A DNA stretch of 36,463 nucleotides from Muricomes sp049840515 (GTDB lineage: Bacteria > Bacillota > Clostridia > Lachnospirales > Lachnospiraceae), in contig JASGKW010000020.1 in assembly GCA_049840515.1 (NCBI GenBank), forward strand, positions 1 to 36,463. The letters run 5' to 3'. Both the position numbers and the translations under genes were made by a program. This document shows positions 7,467 through 15,487 of this stretch, piece by piece. Under the pieces are notes generated by a model, which saw only the letters and a list, made by a program, of their open reading frames with translations, did not search any database and was not told the DNA's origin. Position 1 is the first letter of the stretch, and each line of letters opens with the position of its first letter.

Positions 7467-9524
7467 ATGGGGAAATCAGTATATATTGCAGAAAAGCCCA
7501 GTGTGGCGCAGGAATTTGCAAAGGCATTAAAATTGAATATAAAACGCAGAGATGGATATTTAGAGGCGGATGAGGCAATCGTCACGTGGTGCGTGGGTCA
7601 TCTGGTGACAATGAGTTACCCGGAGGAATATGACCCGGCCCTTAAAAAGTGGAATTTAACTACGCTCCCTTTTATTCCGGAAAACTTCAAATATGAGGTA
7701 ATTCCGGCAGTGGCAAAGCAGTTTAGAATTGTAAGCGAGCTTCTCACCAGGGAGGATGTTGACACTATCTATGTGTGCACTGACTCCGGGCGTGAAGGGG
7801 AATATATTTACCGTCTGGTGGAGCAGGAATCCCATGTAAAGGGAAAGCAGAGAAGAAGAGTCTGGATAGACTCACAGACGGAGGATGAGATTTTGCGCGG
7901 AATCAGAGAAGCAAAGGATTTATCAGAATATGATAATCTCAGCGCTTCTGCTTATTTGAGGGCAAAAGAGGATTACCTTATGGGAATTAATTTTTCCCGC
8001 CTTCTGACCCTAAAATATGGAAACAGTATTTCAAATTATCTGCATACAAAATATGCAGTTATATCTGTGGGACGTGTTATGACCTGTGTGCTGGGAATGA
8101 TTGTGCGCAGGGAGCGGGAAATACGGGAATTTGTCAAAACTCCCTTTTACCGGATTGTAAGCACTATGGAGGCGGAAGGACAGACCTTTGAAGGAGAATG
8201 GCGGGCGGTGCAGGGCTCCCGCTACTTTGAATCGTATGATTTGTACAAAGAGAATGGTTTTAAAAAGCGGGAAAAGGCGGAAGAACTGGCAGATTACCTG
8301 AGGGAGCCAACTCCCATGACCTGCCAGATTGCTTCGATAGAGAAGAAAAAGGAAAAGAAGAATCCTCCTCTTCTCTATAATTTGGCCGAGCTGCAGAATG
8401 ACTGTTCCAGACGGTTTAAAATCAGCCCTGACGAAACTCTCCGGATTGTGCAGGAGCTTTATGAGAAGAAACTTGTCACTTATCCAAGAACCGATGCCAG
8501 AGTACTGTCCACAGCGGTGGCTAAAGAAATAAGCAAGAACCTGAACGGACTTTCAAAATACCCGATGGCAGCACCTTATATGGAGGATATTGTGGCTCTG
8601 GGAAGCCACAAAACCCTGGCAAAATCCAGATATGTAAATGACAAGCAGATTACAGACCATTATGCGATTATTCCCACTGGACAGGGTCTGAGTGCTCTGA
8701 AATCTGTTTCAGCTACGGGGAGCAAAGTTTACGATTGTATTGTAAGACGATTTCTCAGCGTCTTTTATCCTCCGGCAGTTTATCAGAAGGTTTCGATTGT
8801 CACAAAAATGAAAGAAGAGAGCTTTTTTTCCAGTTTTAGGGTACTTGCGGAAGAAGGATACCTGAAAGTAGCCGGAATTCCAAATACCCGGAAAAGCACG
8901 GCAGCGCAGACAGAGACAGGCAGCAGTTCGGAAACCCAGGATGGAGATAACAGTGAAAATGGTGAAAATCAGGGTGAACAGGATTTAGATGTGAACTTTT
9001 TTCAAATAATACAGGGATTGAAAAAGGGGGCAGTTCTCCCCGTAAAGTCTCTGGAGATTAAAGAAGGAGAGACATCTCCCCCAAAAAGATACAATTCAGG
9101 CTCCATGATTCTGGCTATGGAAAATGCGGGGCAGCTTATCGAGGACGAGGAACTGCGCGCACAGATTAAGGGAAGCGGTATTGGAACAAGCGCCACCCGG
9201 GCAGAGATTTTGAAGAAGCTGATACATATTAAATATTTATCATTGAATAAAAAAACACAGATTATCACACCAACCCTGCAGGGCGAGATGATATATGATG
9301 TGGTGAACAACTCAATCAAGTCACTGCTCAATCCAGATTTGACGGCAAGCTGGGAGAAAGGGCTGAATTATGTGGCGGATGGGGACATCACTCCTGATGA
9401 ATATATGAAAAAATTAAATGATTTCATTGTCAGCAGAACCAACGGCGTGAAAGGGCTGAAAAATGATTTTCAGTTAAAAAACTGCTATGACAGAGCGGCA
9501 AAATTTTATTCCAGAAAGAAATAG
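7467..9524 (+). CDS. topB: DNA topoisomerase III (type IA)
   Basis: 685 residues. The N-terminal Toprim domain starts with YIAEKPSVA and contains the TDSGREGEYIYR motif, where type IA enzymes usually have DxDREGE. The catalytic tyrosine is Tyr339 in VTYPRTDAR. The toroid domain continues with GIGTSATRAEI near residue 570. A low-complexity acidic linker rich in Ser, Glu, Asn and Gly interrupts it around residues 475-505. It relaxes or decatenates DNA by single-strand passage. It has no C-terminal zinc ribbons, as expected for TopB rather than TopA. It is the last gene of the ppk-galM-topB run; no terminator is obvious before the next promoter. Confidence 0.93.
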   Translation: MGKSVYIAEKPSVAQEFAKALKLNIKRRDGYLEADEAIVTWCVGHLVTMSYPEEYDPALKKWNLTTLPFIPENFKYEVIPAVAKQFRIVSELLTREDVDTIYVCTDSGREGEYIYRLVEQESHVKGKQRRRVWIDSQTEDEILRGIREAKDLSEYDNLSASAYLRAKEDYLMGINFSRLLTLKYGNSISNYLHTKYAVISVGRVMTCVLGMIVRREREIREFVKTPFYRIVSTMEAEGQTFEGEWRAVQGSRYFESYDLYKENGFKKREKAEELADYLREPTPMTCQIASIEKKKEKKNPPLLYNLAELQNDCSRRFKISPDETLRIVQELYEKKLVTYPRTDARVLSTAVAKEISKNLNGLSKYPMAAPYMEDIVALGSHKTLAKSRYVNDKQITDHYAIIPTGQGLSALKSVSATGSKVYDCIVRRFLSVFYPPAVYQKVSIVTKMKEESFFSSFRVLAEEGYLKVAGIPNTRKSTAAQTETGSSSETQDGDNSENGENQGEQDLDVNFFQIIQGLKKGAVLPVKSLEIKEGETSPPKRYNSGSMILAMENAGQLIEDEELRAQIKGSGIGTSATRAEILKKLIHIKYLSLNKKTQIITPTLQGEMIYDVVNNSIKSLLNPDLTASWEKGLNYVADGDITPDEYMKKLNDFIVSRTNGVKGLKNDFQLKNCYDRAAKFYSRKK

Positions 9525-9547
9525 GCCGCAATGGGGCAGACATGATT

Positions 9548-9576
9548 TTGTTATCATATAATAAGGATATTATAAA
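9548..9576 (+). promoter_or_regulatory. Sigma-A promoter of the beta-helix gene
   Basis: TTGTTA and TATAAA are separated by 17 bases, about 30 bases upstream of the ATG at 9607, which has TAGGAGG in front. Confidence 0.6.
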
Positions 9577-9606
9577 AGAATTAACAGGCTAATTTAGGAG
9601 GAGCAG

Positions 9607-10271
9607 ATGAAAGAAATTACTGTGAAAGAGCTTTATACGTTAGAGGAAACGATTGCAAAAGATATTTTTGAGGGCGTTACATACCCGTGGGAGGTTCTGC
9701 CTAAAATCAGTGGATTTATTCTGGAACTGGGTGCATCTCTGGACCCGAAGAATATGAGAAGCATGGCGAAAATATTTGGGTTGCAAAAACAGCAACGGTA
9801 GCGCATACGGCGTCTATTACTGGCCCTGCCATTATCGGGAAGAATGCAGAAGTGAGACACTGTGCATTTATCAGAGGCAACGCTATTGTGGGGGAAGGTG
9901 CTGTAGTCGGAAACTCTACAGAGCTGAAAAATGTAATTTTGTTCAATAAAGTGCAGGTGCCGCACTATAATTATGTGGGAGATTCCATTCTGGGATACAA
10001 ATCACACATGGGTGCAGGCTCTATCACTTCTAATGTAAAGTCTGATAAAAAGCTGGTCGTTGTAAAAACACCGGAAGGAAATATAGAAACCGGAATGAAA
10101 AAGTTTGGAGCCATGCTGGGTGACGAGGTGGAGGTAGGATGTGGAAGTATCCTGAATCCTGGAACAGTTGTGGGAAGCCACAGTAATATTTATCCGCTGT
10201 CATCAGTGAGAGGATATGTCCCTGCAAAGAGTATTTACAAGAAACAGGGTGAAGTGGCGGAAAAGCGATAA
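9607..10271 (+). CDS. Beta-helix sugar nucleotidyltransferase-like protein, frameshifted
   Basis: Read through a one-base deletion, this is a protein of about 221 residues made mostly of left-handed beta-helix hexapeptide repeats, from TASITGPAIIGKNAEVR to VGCGSILNPGTVVG. It matches the C-terminal, acyltransferase-like half of GlmU-type proteins, often labelled UDP-N-acetylglucosamine pyrophosphorylase-related in Clostridia; it lacks the nucleotidyltransferase domain, so that activity should not be assumed. The frame breaks near 9747: the first part reads to LDPK, and the +1 frame continues as EEYEKHGENIWVAKTATVAH, the expected sequence. Restoring one G (CCGAAG to CCGGAAG) heals it. Without correction two fragments appear, 9607-9801 and 9852-10271. 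Probably a sequencing error. Confidence 0.82.
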
Positions 10272-10292
10272 AAAGGAGATTCTGCAAAGTGG

Positions 10293-10328
10293 AAGAGCGG
10301 AGAATGTATTGCATTTCTCCGCTCTTTT
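10293..10328 (+). terminator. Terminator of the beta-helix gene
   Basis: Arms AAGAGCGGAGAA and TTCTCCGCTCTT form a long stem closed by a short loop and followed by a T run. Lies 21 bases past the stop codon. Confidence 0.88.
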
Positions 10329-10394
10329 ATATCACAAATTAGTGAAGAAATTTTTGGGTTTCATATTTTGAATATATCATTGATGGGTAATTTC

Positions 10395-11012
10395 TTACTC
10401 AATTAGTATAGAAAATTTGTCAATAGATTTTCTTGTTTTTTGATTTCCCGTTTCTATTGCTTTGCCGAAAGGAATCATTAATATAGGAATCCAACTATAT
10501 GGAATTTTTAAAAGTTCTTTTAGTTTATCAAAATTGACCCCTCGCATTGGGACTGCGTCATATTCATACGCACGGATAGAATAAAGCAAATTCATTGAGA
10601 AGAGACCACAGTCGAGTTTTAGTCCTTCTGCCCCTTTATCCGTCGGAGATATTTCATAGAAATTTTCCATTTTACTGCCAAATTCAGCCGCTCTTTCCGG
10701 AGATAAGTTTTCATTATGAATCTTATAATCAATCAGGTGTACAATATTATATTCATAAGGGTCCCCAAACACAATAAATATTGCAGAAGCAGTTTCAAGC
10801 TGTTTTTGATTGAAAGCTAGTGACTGTAATTGTTTTTGAAGTTCTTTATTCTTTATTGTAACGACTTTCCAAGGCTGAGTATTGTTTCCCGATGGAGCTT
10901 TTGAAGCTAACGATAATATTTTATTGATGTCTTGTACAGGAATAATGTAGTGTGAATCAAAATTCCGAATTGAGTTTCTTTCAGATAGAAAGTCTATAAT
11001 ATCTTGTTTCAT
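10395..11012 (-). CDS. Nitroreductase-family flavoprotein
   Basis: 205 residues, in the range of FMN-dependent nitroreductases. The N-terminal SERNSIRNF motif supplies phosphate-binding arginines, and APSGNNTQPWKVV matches the conserved FMN-binding stretch near residues 39-52. GLKLDCGLFSMNLLYSIRAYEYDAVPMRG is the usual dimer-interface region. Such enzymes reduce nitro compounds, quinones or related electrophiles with NAD(P)H. The ATG has AAAAGGAG upstream. It is divergent from an HxlR-type regulator gene, which suggests the regulator controls it in response to an electrophile or redox signal. Both genes look more A+T-rich than their neighbours, a hint of acquisition. Confidence 0.87.
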   Translation of the reverse strand: MKQDIIDFLSERNSIRNFDSHYIIPVQDINKILSLASKAPSGNNTQPWKVVTIKNKELQKQLQSLAFNQKQLETASAIFIVFGDPYEYNIVHLIDYKIHNENLSPERAAEFGSKMENFYEISPTDKGAEGLKLDCGLFSMNLLYSIRAYEYDAVPMRGVNFDKLKELLKIPYSWIPILMIPFGKAIETGNQKTRKSIDKFSILIE

Positions 11013-11110
11013 GGTTTATTCTCCTTTTATGATTTGATATAATCATTTTAAGTGGTAGTAAAAAATAAACAAGTACTAACATTTTTGTTACTGTAAAAGG
11101 AGAGGTATTG
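11013..11110. promoter_or_regulatory. Divergent control region with TAACA palindrome
   Basis: This short A+T-rich spacer must hold the promoters of both the nitroreductase and the HxlR gene. It contains a perfect palindrome TAACA-TTTT-TGTTA at 11077-11090, a reasonable candidate HxlR operator. I could not identify a convincing -35/-10 pair in either direction. Confidence 0.5.
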
Positions 11111-11425
11111 ATGAAACAAAGTTTAAAGAAGGATTGCGGAATATCTAAGGTGATGGAACAATTAGGCGGTAAATGGAAGCTCCTGATAATATGGAGGATT
11201 CATCAAAATGAGGGAACTCGATTTAATCAACTGAAGCGTGATACCAATGGAATCACCAATGTAATGCTCACCAGATGTTTAAAGGAACTAATTCAAGCTG
11301 GCTTTGTATCTAGAAAAGATTTTCTTACAGTACCGCCACATGTTGAATATTACCTGACAGAACAGGGGAAAAGCTTTATAAAAGTAATGGAAAATATGAA
11401 TGAATGGGGGAGAAAAAATTTATGA
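11111..11425 (+). CDS. HxlR-family transcriptional regulator
   Basis: 104 residues forming a single winged helix-turn-helix domain, the whole of a typical HxlR/YodB-type regulator. The family hallmark GGKWKLLIIW lies near residues 21-30, and TNGITNVMLTRCLKELIQAGFV forms the recognition helix and start of the wing. A cysteine at residue 9 matches the position of the redox-sensing cysteine in YodB-like members. The ATG at 11111 is preferred over the TTG three bases earlier because GGAGAGG is then 5 bases away. It probably represses the divergent nitroreductase and itself; the sensed compound is unknown. Confidence 0.85.
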   Translation: MKQSLKKDCGISKVMEQLGGKWKLLIIWRIHQNEGTRFNQLKRDTNGITNVMLTRCLKELIQAGFVSRKDFLTVPPHVEYYLTEQGKSFIKVMENMNEWGRKNL

Positions 11426-11676
11426 TTTGTTCCAGTATAAATGTCAGCCGCTTTTAATGGGGCAGGCAATTCTTTCATAATAAAAGTAATTTTTCAATAA
11501 AAATAAAAGATATATAAAGAATTGGGTACAGGGATTGTCTTATTGGAACAGAAATGTTAGTATATACCATATCTTACTGAACGTTCTAAGAGTTTTTAAA
11601 ATCATGGTCACGACATTCGTCGAAAAGATTCCTTATTTTTAAATTGATGTAGCAGTTGAATAAGTGTAAAATATTG
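11426..11676. other. A+T-rich intergenic region before recA
   Basis: No gene is supported here. It holds a well-spaced promoter candidate at 11535-11563 and a GAACGTTC palindrome at 11579-11586. No clear terminator for hxlR was found. Confidence 0.6.
11535..11563 (+). promoter_or_regulatory. Possible distal promoter upstream of recA
   Basis: TTGTCT and TAGTAT lie 17 bases apart. Transcription would begin near 11570, giving either a leader of about 190 nt for recA or a separate short RNA. Confidence 0.4.
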
Positions 11677-11705
11677 TTGACATTACATAGTAAATATAAT
11701 AGTAT
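11677..11705 (+). promoter_or_regulatory. Sigma-A promoter of recA
   Basis: A consensus TTGACA is followed after 17 bases by TAGTAT. The predicted start near 11712 sits just before the LexA box. Confidence 0.8.
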
Positions 11706-11717
11706 AGTAGTAGAAAT

Positions 11718-11731
11718 AGAACGGTTGTTCG
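11718..11731 (+). promoter_or_regulatory. LexA (SOS) box of recA
   Basis: AGAAC-GGTT-GTTCG differs at one base from the Gram-positive SOS consensus CGAAC-N4-GTTCG. Its place at the transcription start is right for repression by LexA and relief when RecA is activated by DNA damage. Confidence 0.85.
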
Positions 11732-11756
11732 GGATTTAGAAGGAGAATATCAAATT

Positions 11757-12907
11757 ATGGCAAACTTGAATGAAGAGAAGAAAAAAGCGCTGGATGCGGC
11801 GATTGCAAAGCTTGAGAAGGATTTTGGAAAGGGAACAGTTATGAAGCTGGGAGAGCCGGGAGCACATGTTGCGGTTGAGACAGTTCCCACAGGCTGTTTG
11901 AGTCTGGATATAGCACTGGGACTTGGCGAATTCCAAAAGGGCGTGTAATAGAGGTTTATGGCCCGGAGTCCAGTGGTAAGACGACAATCGCTTTACATAT
12001 GGTTGCTGAGGTACAAAAGAGAGGCGGGATTGCAGGTTTCATTGATGCGGAGCATGCGCTGGATCCTGTTTACGCAAAGAATATAGGGGTTGATATTGAT
12101 GAACTTTATATCTCCCAGCCGGACAGCGGTGACCAGGCACTGGAGATTGCGGAGACCATGGTCCGTTCTAATGCCATTGATATTATCGTTATTGACTCTG
12201 TGGCAGCGTTAGTGCCAAGGCAGGAGATTGAAGGGGATATGGGAGACAGCCATGTGGGTCTGCAGGCGAGGCTTATGTCCCAGGCGCTGAGAAAGCTTAC
12301 ACCGGTTATCAGCAAGTCTAACTGCGTGGTGATTTTCATTAACCAGCTCCGTGAAAAGGTTGGGGTAATGTTTGGAAGCCCGGAAACTACGACAGGCGGA
12401 CGTGCCCTCAAATTCTATGCTTCTGTGAGAATGGACGTAAGGAAGATAGAGACATTGAAACAGAGCGGTGAGATGGTCGGCAACCGCACACGAATTAAAA
12501 TTGTGAAGAATAAGATTGCACCTCCTTTCAAAGAGGCAGAATTTGATATTATGTTTGGAAAAGGAGTCTCCAAAGAGGGGGATATCCTGGATTTGGCGGC
12601 AGCAATTGATGTGGTGAAGAAGAGCGGCGCATGGTATGCTTACGGAAATGAAAAGATTGGACAGGGAAGAGAGAACGCAAAAGCATATCTGGCAGAGCAC
12701 CCGGAGCTTATGGAGGACTTGGAGAGACAGGTGCGTTCTTATTACAGTCTGAGCGGGGCAGCGGAAGCGTCAGATGCTTCTGAAGATTTGAAGCTGGCCA
12801 AAAAAGGAAAAACCTCAAAGAAATCAAAGACACAGGAGAACCCCGAGGGCTCTGAAGACTTAGAAGAAACTTTAGAAAACGCGGGGGCAGCGGAAGAGGA
12901 AAATTAA
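11757..12907 (+). CDS. recA: Recombinase RecA, with a one-base frameshift
   Basis: Corrected length is about 383 residues. RecA forms filaments on single-stranded DNA, drives strand exchange and triggers LexA cleavage. The first 57 or so residues (11757 to about 11928) end in SLDIALGLG; the next frame then gives the expected continuation through VYGPESSGKTT (Walker A), FIDAEHALDP, VALVPRQEIEGDMGDSHVG, INQLREKVGVMFG and TTGGRALKFY. Restoring one G in GGCGAATTCC heals the frame near 11928. Uncorrected, the Walker A lies outside both fragments. The C-terminal tail is long and acidic with a lysine-rich segment. recX follows with a 1-base gap. A functional recA is expected, so I take the shift as a sequence error. 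Confidence 0.92.
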
Positions 12908-12908
12908 T

Positions 12909-13523
12909 ATGATCGTTACGAAGTTAGAGGCTGTGACGAAAACAAAATATAAAATCTTTCTGGATGGAGAGTTCGCCTTTGTTTTGTACAAGGGTGAACT
13001 CTCCAGATACCATCTCAGGGAAAACGAGGAGCTGGAAGAGACAGTTTATCAGAAGATATGGGAGGAAGTTATAGTAAAGCGTGCCCGGCTGAGGGCCATG
13101 CATCTTCTGGAGGATATGGACCGCACGGAGTCAGGGCTTCGGGAAAAATTAAGACAGGGGCTTTATCCGGAGGCGGCAATAGAGGAAGCAGTTCAATATG
13201 TAAAGTCCTTCCGCTACATAGATGATTTTCGCTATGCAAAGCATTTTATAGAGAGCAGAAAAACATCGAAGAGCAGGAAAGAAATATATGCTCTGCTGCG
13301 CGGCAAAGGTGTGGCGTCGGATAAGATTGACCTCGCATTTGAGGAGTGTTATGAATCAGAAGGTGAGAAACAGGCAATCGAACAGATACTCCGGAAAAAA
13401 AGATTCAATCCGTCACAGGCAGATAATAAGGAAATGCAGCGTCTATACGGCTATTTAGCACGAAAAGGATTTCATTATGATGACATCCGTCAAGTGATAC
13501 AAAATTATAATGAGAATGCTTGA
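12909..13523 (+). CDS. recX: Regulatory protein RecX
   Basis: 204 residues built of three-helix repeats, the normal RecX size. MHLLEDMDRTESGLREKL and the YIDDFRYAKHFIESRK motif around residue 105 are family hallmarks. RecX binds RecA filaments and limits their activity. It begins one base after the recA stop and has only a weak ribosome site (GAAGAGGA), so translation is probably coupled to recA. It therefore falls under the same LexA box. The -35 box of the rny promoter overlaps its stop codon. Confidence 0.92.
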   Translation: MIVTKLEAVTKTKYKIFLDGEFAFVLYKGELSRYHLRENEELEETVYQKIWEEVIVKRARLRAMHLLEDMDRTESGLREKLRQGLYPEAAIEEAVQYVKSFRYIDDFRYAKHFIESRKTSKSRKEIYALLRGKGVASDKIDLAFEECYESEGEKQAIEQILRKKRFNPSQADNKEMQRLYGYLARKGFHYDDIRQVIQNYNENA

Positions 13524-13548
13524 CATAGTTGTGAAAACAGGATAAAAT
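13520..13548 (+). promoter_or_regulatory. Sigma-A promoter of rny
   Basis: TTGACA and TAAAAT are separated by 17 bases. The -35 overlaps the recX stop codon, so rny can be expressed independently of the SOS response. Confidence 0.8.
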
Positions 13549-13606
13549 TTAAGTGTTGTATTTTTATCAAGAATGTACAATGAAAATTGAATAAGGAGGT
13601 GCTCCT

Positions 13607-15160
13607 GTGCCAACAATGTTAAGTATTGTTATTACTGTAGCCCTCGCGTTGATAGTTGGTATTATTACTCACCTTGCAACGATTTCCAAATTGAGGAACA
13701 ATGCAGAGTCTAAAATTGGAAATGCAGAGGCAAAGGCCAGAGAAATAATTGATGATGCCGTAAAAACTGCTGAAACGACAAAGAAGGAAGCTCTTTTAGA
13801 GGTGAAAGAAGAGTCCATTAGGACTAAGAATGAACTGGACAAAGAGTCTAAAGAAAGAAGAGCCGAGTTGCAGCGCTACGAAAAGAGAGTGCTTGCAAAG
13901 GAAGAGGCGGTGGACAAACGGTCCGAAGCCATTGAACAGCGGGAAACAAAGTTTACAGCGAGAGAAGAGCAACTAAAACAGCGTGAAGCGAAAGTAGAAG
14001 ATCTTAGTCAGAAAAGAGTACAGGAACTAGAAAGAATCTCAGGACTTACCTCCGAGCAAGCAAAAGAGTATTTGTTGAAAACTGTTGAAGAAGATGTAAA
14101 ACATGACACAGCCAAGATGGTCAGAGAGCTGGAGTGCCGGGCAAAGGAAGATGCGGACAAGAAGGCAAAGGAATATGTTGTCAACGCAATCCAGAGGTGT
14201 GCAGCCGACCATGTAGCTGAAACTACGATTTCCGTAGTGCAGCTTCCAAATGATGAGATGAAGGGAAGAATTATAGGCCGGGAGGGACGTAATATCAGAA
14301 CTCTCGAGACACTTACCGGTGTTGAGCTGATTATTGATGATACGCCGGAAGCGGTAGTGTTATCAGGATTTGACCCGATTCGAAGAGAAGTTGCAAGAAT
14401 TGCCCTCGAAAGATTGATTGTGGATGGACGTATTCATCCTGCAAGAATTGAAGAGATGGTTGAAAAGGCACAAAAAGAAGTGGACACAATGATCAGGGAA
14501 GAAGGAGAGGCGGCAGCTTTAGAAGTTGGCGTACCGGGAATTCATCCAGAACTGATTCGTCTCCTCGGACGTATGAAGTTCAGAACAAGTTATGGTCAAA
14601 ATGCATTGAAACACTCTATTGAGGTAGCTCAGTTGTCAGGACTGCTCGCCGGAGAAATCGGCTTGGATGTGAGAATGGCAAAACGTGCAGGTCTTTTGCA
14701 TGATATAGGGAAATCTATTGATCACGACGTAGAGGGGTCACACATTCAGATTGGTTCAGACCTTTGCCGCAAGTACAAAGAGTCTGCAACAGTAATCAAT
14801 GCCGTTGAAGCACATCACGGCGATGTGGAACCTCAGACTTTGATTGCATGTGTGGTTCAGGCAGCCGATACCATTTCCGCAGCAAGACCAGGCGCAAGGC
14901 GGGAAACAATTGAGACATACACAAACAGATTAAAACAACTAGAAGAAATATCAAACCAATTTAAAGGTGTAGATAAGTCTTTTGCTATTCAGGCGGGTAG
15001 AGAGATTCGAGTTATGGTAGTTCCGGACCAAGTATCTGATGATGACATGGTACTTATGGCCAGAGATATTGCAAAACAAATTGAATTTGAATTAGAATAT
15101 CCAGGTCAGATTAAAGTAAATGTAATCCGTGAGTCACGTGTTACAGATTATGCTAAATAA
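13607..15160 (+). CDS. rny: Ribonuclease Y
   Basis: 517 residues with the full RNase Y layout: an N-terminal membrane helix (about residues 3-23), a long charged coiled coil (about 30-200), a KH RNA-binding domain with GRIIGREGRNIRTLE (about 225-239), and an HD phosphohydrolase domain with LLHDIGKSIDHD carrying the metal-binding His-Asp pair. It is a membrane-anchored endoribonuclease that starts mRNA decay. The start is GTG at 13607, with AAGGAGG 7 bases upstream. A separate promoter precedes it and a strong terminator follows, so it is a monocistronic unit. The recA-recX-rny order is common in Clostridia. Confidence 0.95.
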   Translation: MPTMLSIVITVALALIVGIITHLATISKLRNNAESKIGNAEAKAREIIDDAVKTAETTKKEALLEVKEESIRTKNELDKESKERRAELQRYEKRVLAKEEAVDKRSEAIEQRETKFTAREEQLKQREAKVEDLSQKRVQELERISGLTSEQAKEYLLKTVEEDVKHDTAKMVRELECRAKEDADKKAKEYVVNAIQRCAADHVAETTISVVQLPNDEMKGRIIGREGRNIRTLETLTGVELIIDDTPEAVVLSGFDPIRREVARIALERLIVDGRIHPARIEEMVEKAQKEVDTMIREEGEAAALEVGVPGIHPELIRLLGRMKFRTSYGQNALKHSIEVAQLSGLLAGEIGLDVRMAKRAGLLHDIGKSIDHDVEGSHIQIGSDLCRKYKESATVINAVEAHHGDVEPQTLIACVVQAADTISAARPGARRETIETYTNRLKQLEEISNQFKGVDKSFAIQAGREIRVMVVPDQVSDDDMVLMARDIAKQIEFELEYPGQIKVNVIRESRVTDYAK

Positions 15161-15187
15161 TCCATATCAGATAGGAAATGAAAGTAC

Positions 15188-15217
15188 AGCCCTTGTCTTA
15201 GGACAAGGGCTTTTCTG
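15188..15217 (+). terminator. Terminator of rny
   Basis: A perfect 10-bp stem (AGCCCTTGTC/GACAAGGGCT) with a TTAG loop runs into TTTTCTGTTG. Confidence 0.9.
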
Positions 15218-15378
15218 TTGCTGCAAGCCAGGCTGCATATTTTCATATTTAGGTGCTGTCATATACCTAAATTGATATTGAAAATGCAGGATTGAATAAA
15301 GAGAGTTGCAAAAATGAATTGGTAAAAACAGAAAAATGGGACAGATAAGAATAAATAAGAATGTTTGTAAAAATAAAC
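15218..15378. other. Intergenic region without a supported gene
   Basis: A+T-rich sequence between the rny terminator and the aminotransferase promoter. Short frames exist on both strands but none has a ribosome site or recognisable product. Confidence 0.6.
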
Positions 15379-15407
15379 TTGCAAAATGTTATGCCGTATA
15401 TTATAAT
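15379..15407 (+). promoter_or_regulatory. Sigma-A promoter of the aminotransferase
   Basis: TTGCAA and a perfect TATAAT are separated by 17 bases, with the predicted start about 75 bases before the ATG. Confidence 0.75.
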
Positions 15408-15487
15408 ATGTTCTTGGAACAGCAAAACGGCTGAAAAGTACAATATAAGATTATGATTCAAGAAGTATAAAATTGGAGGATGGAAAA

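Noticed and set aside
11579..11586. Second LexA box (GAACGTTC)
   Set aside because: The two half-sites touch without the 4-base spacer needed in Gram-positive SOS boxes.
11757..11948. A separate small protein upstream of a truncated RecA
   Set aside because: It is the N-terminus of RecA; one added G joins it to the rest, and the Walker A motif lies between the two fragments.
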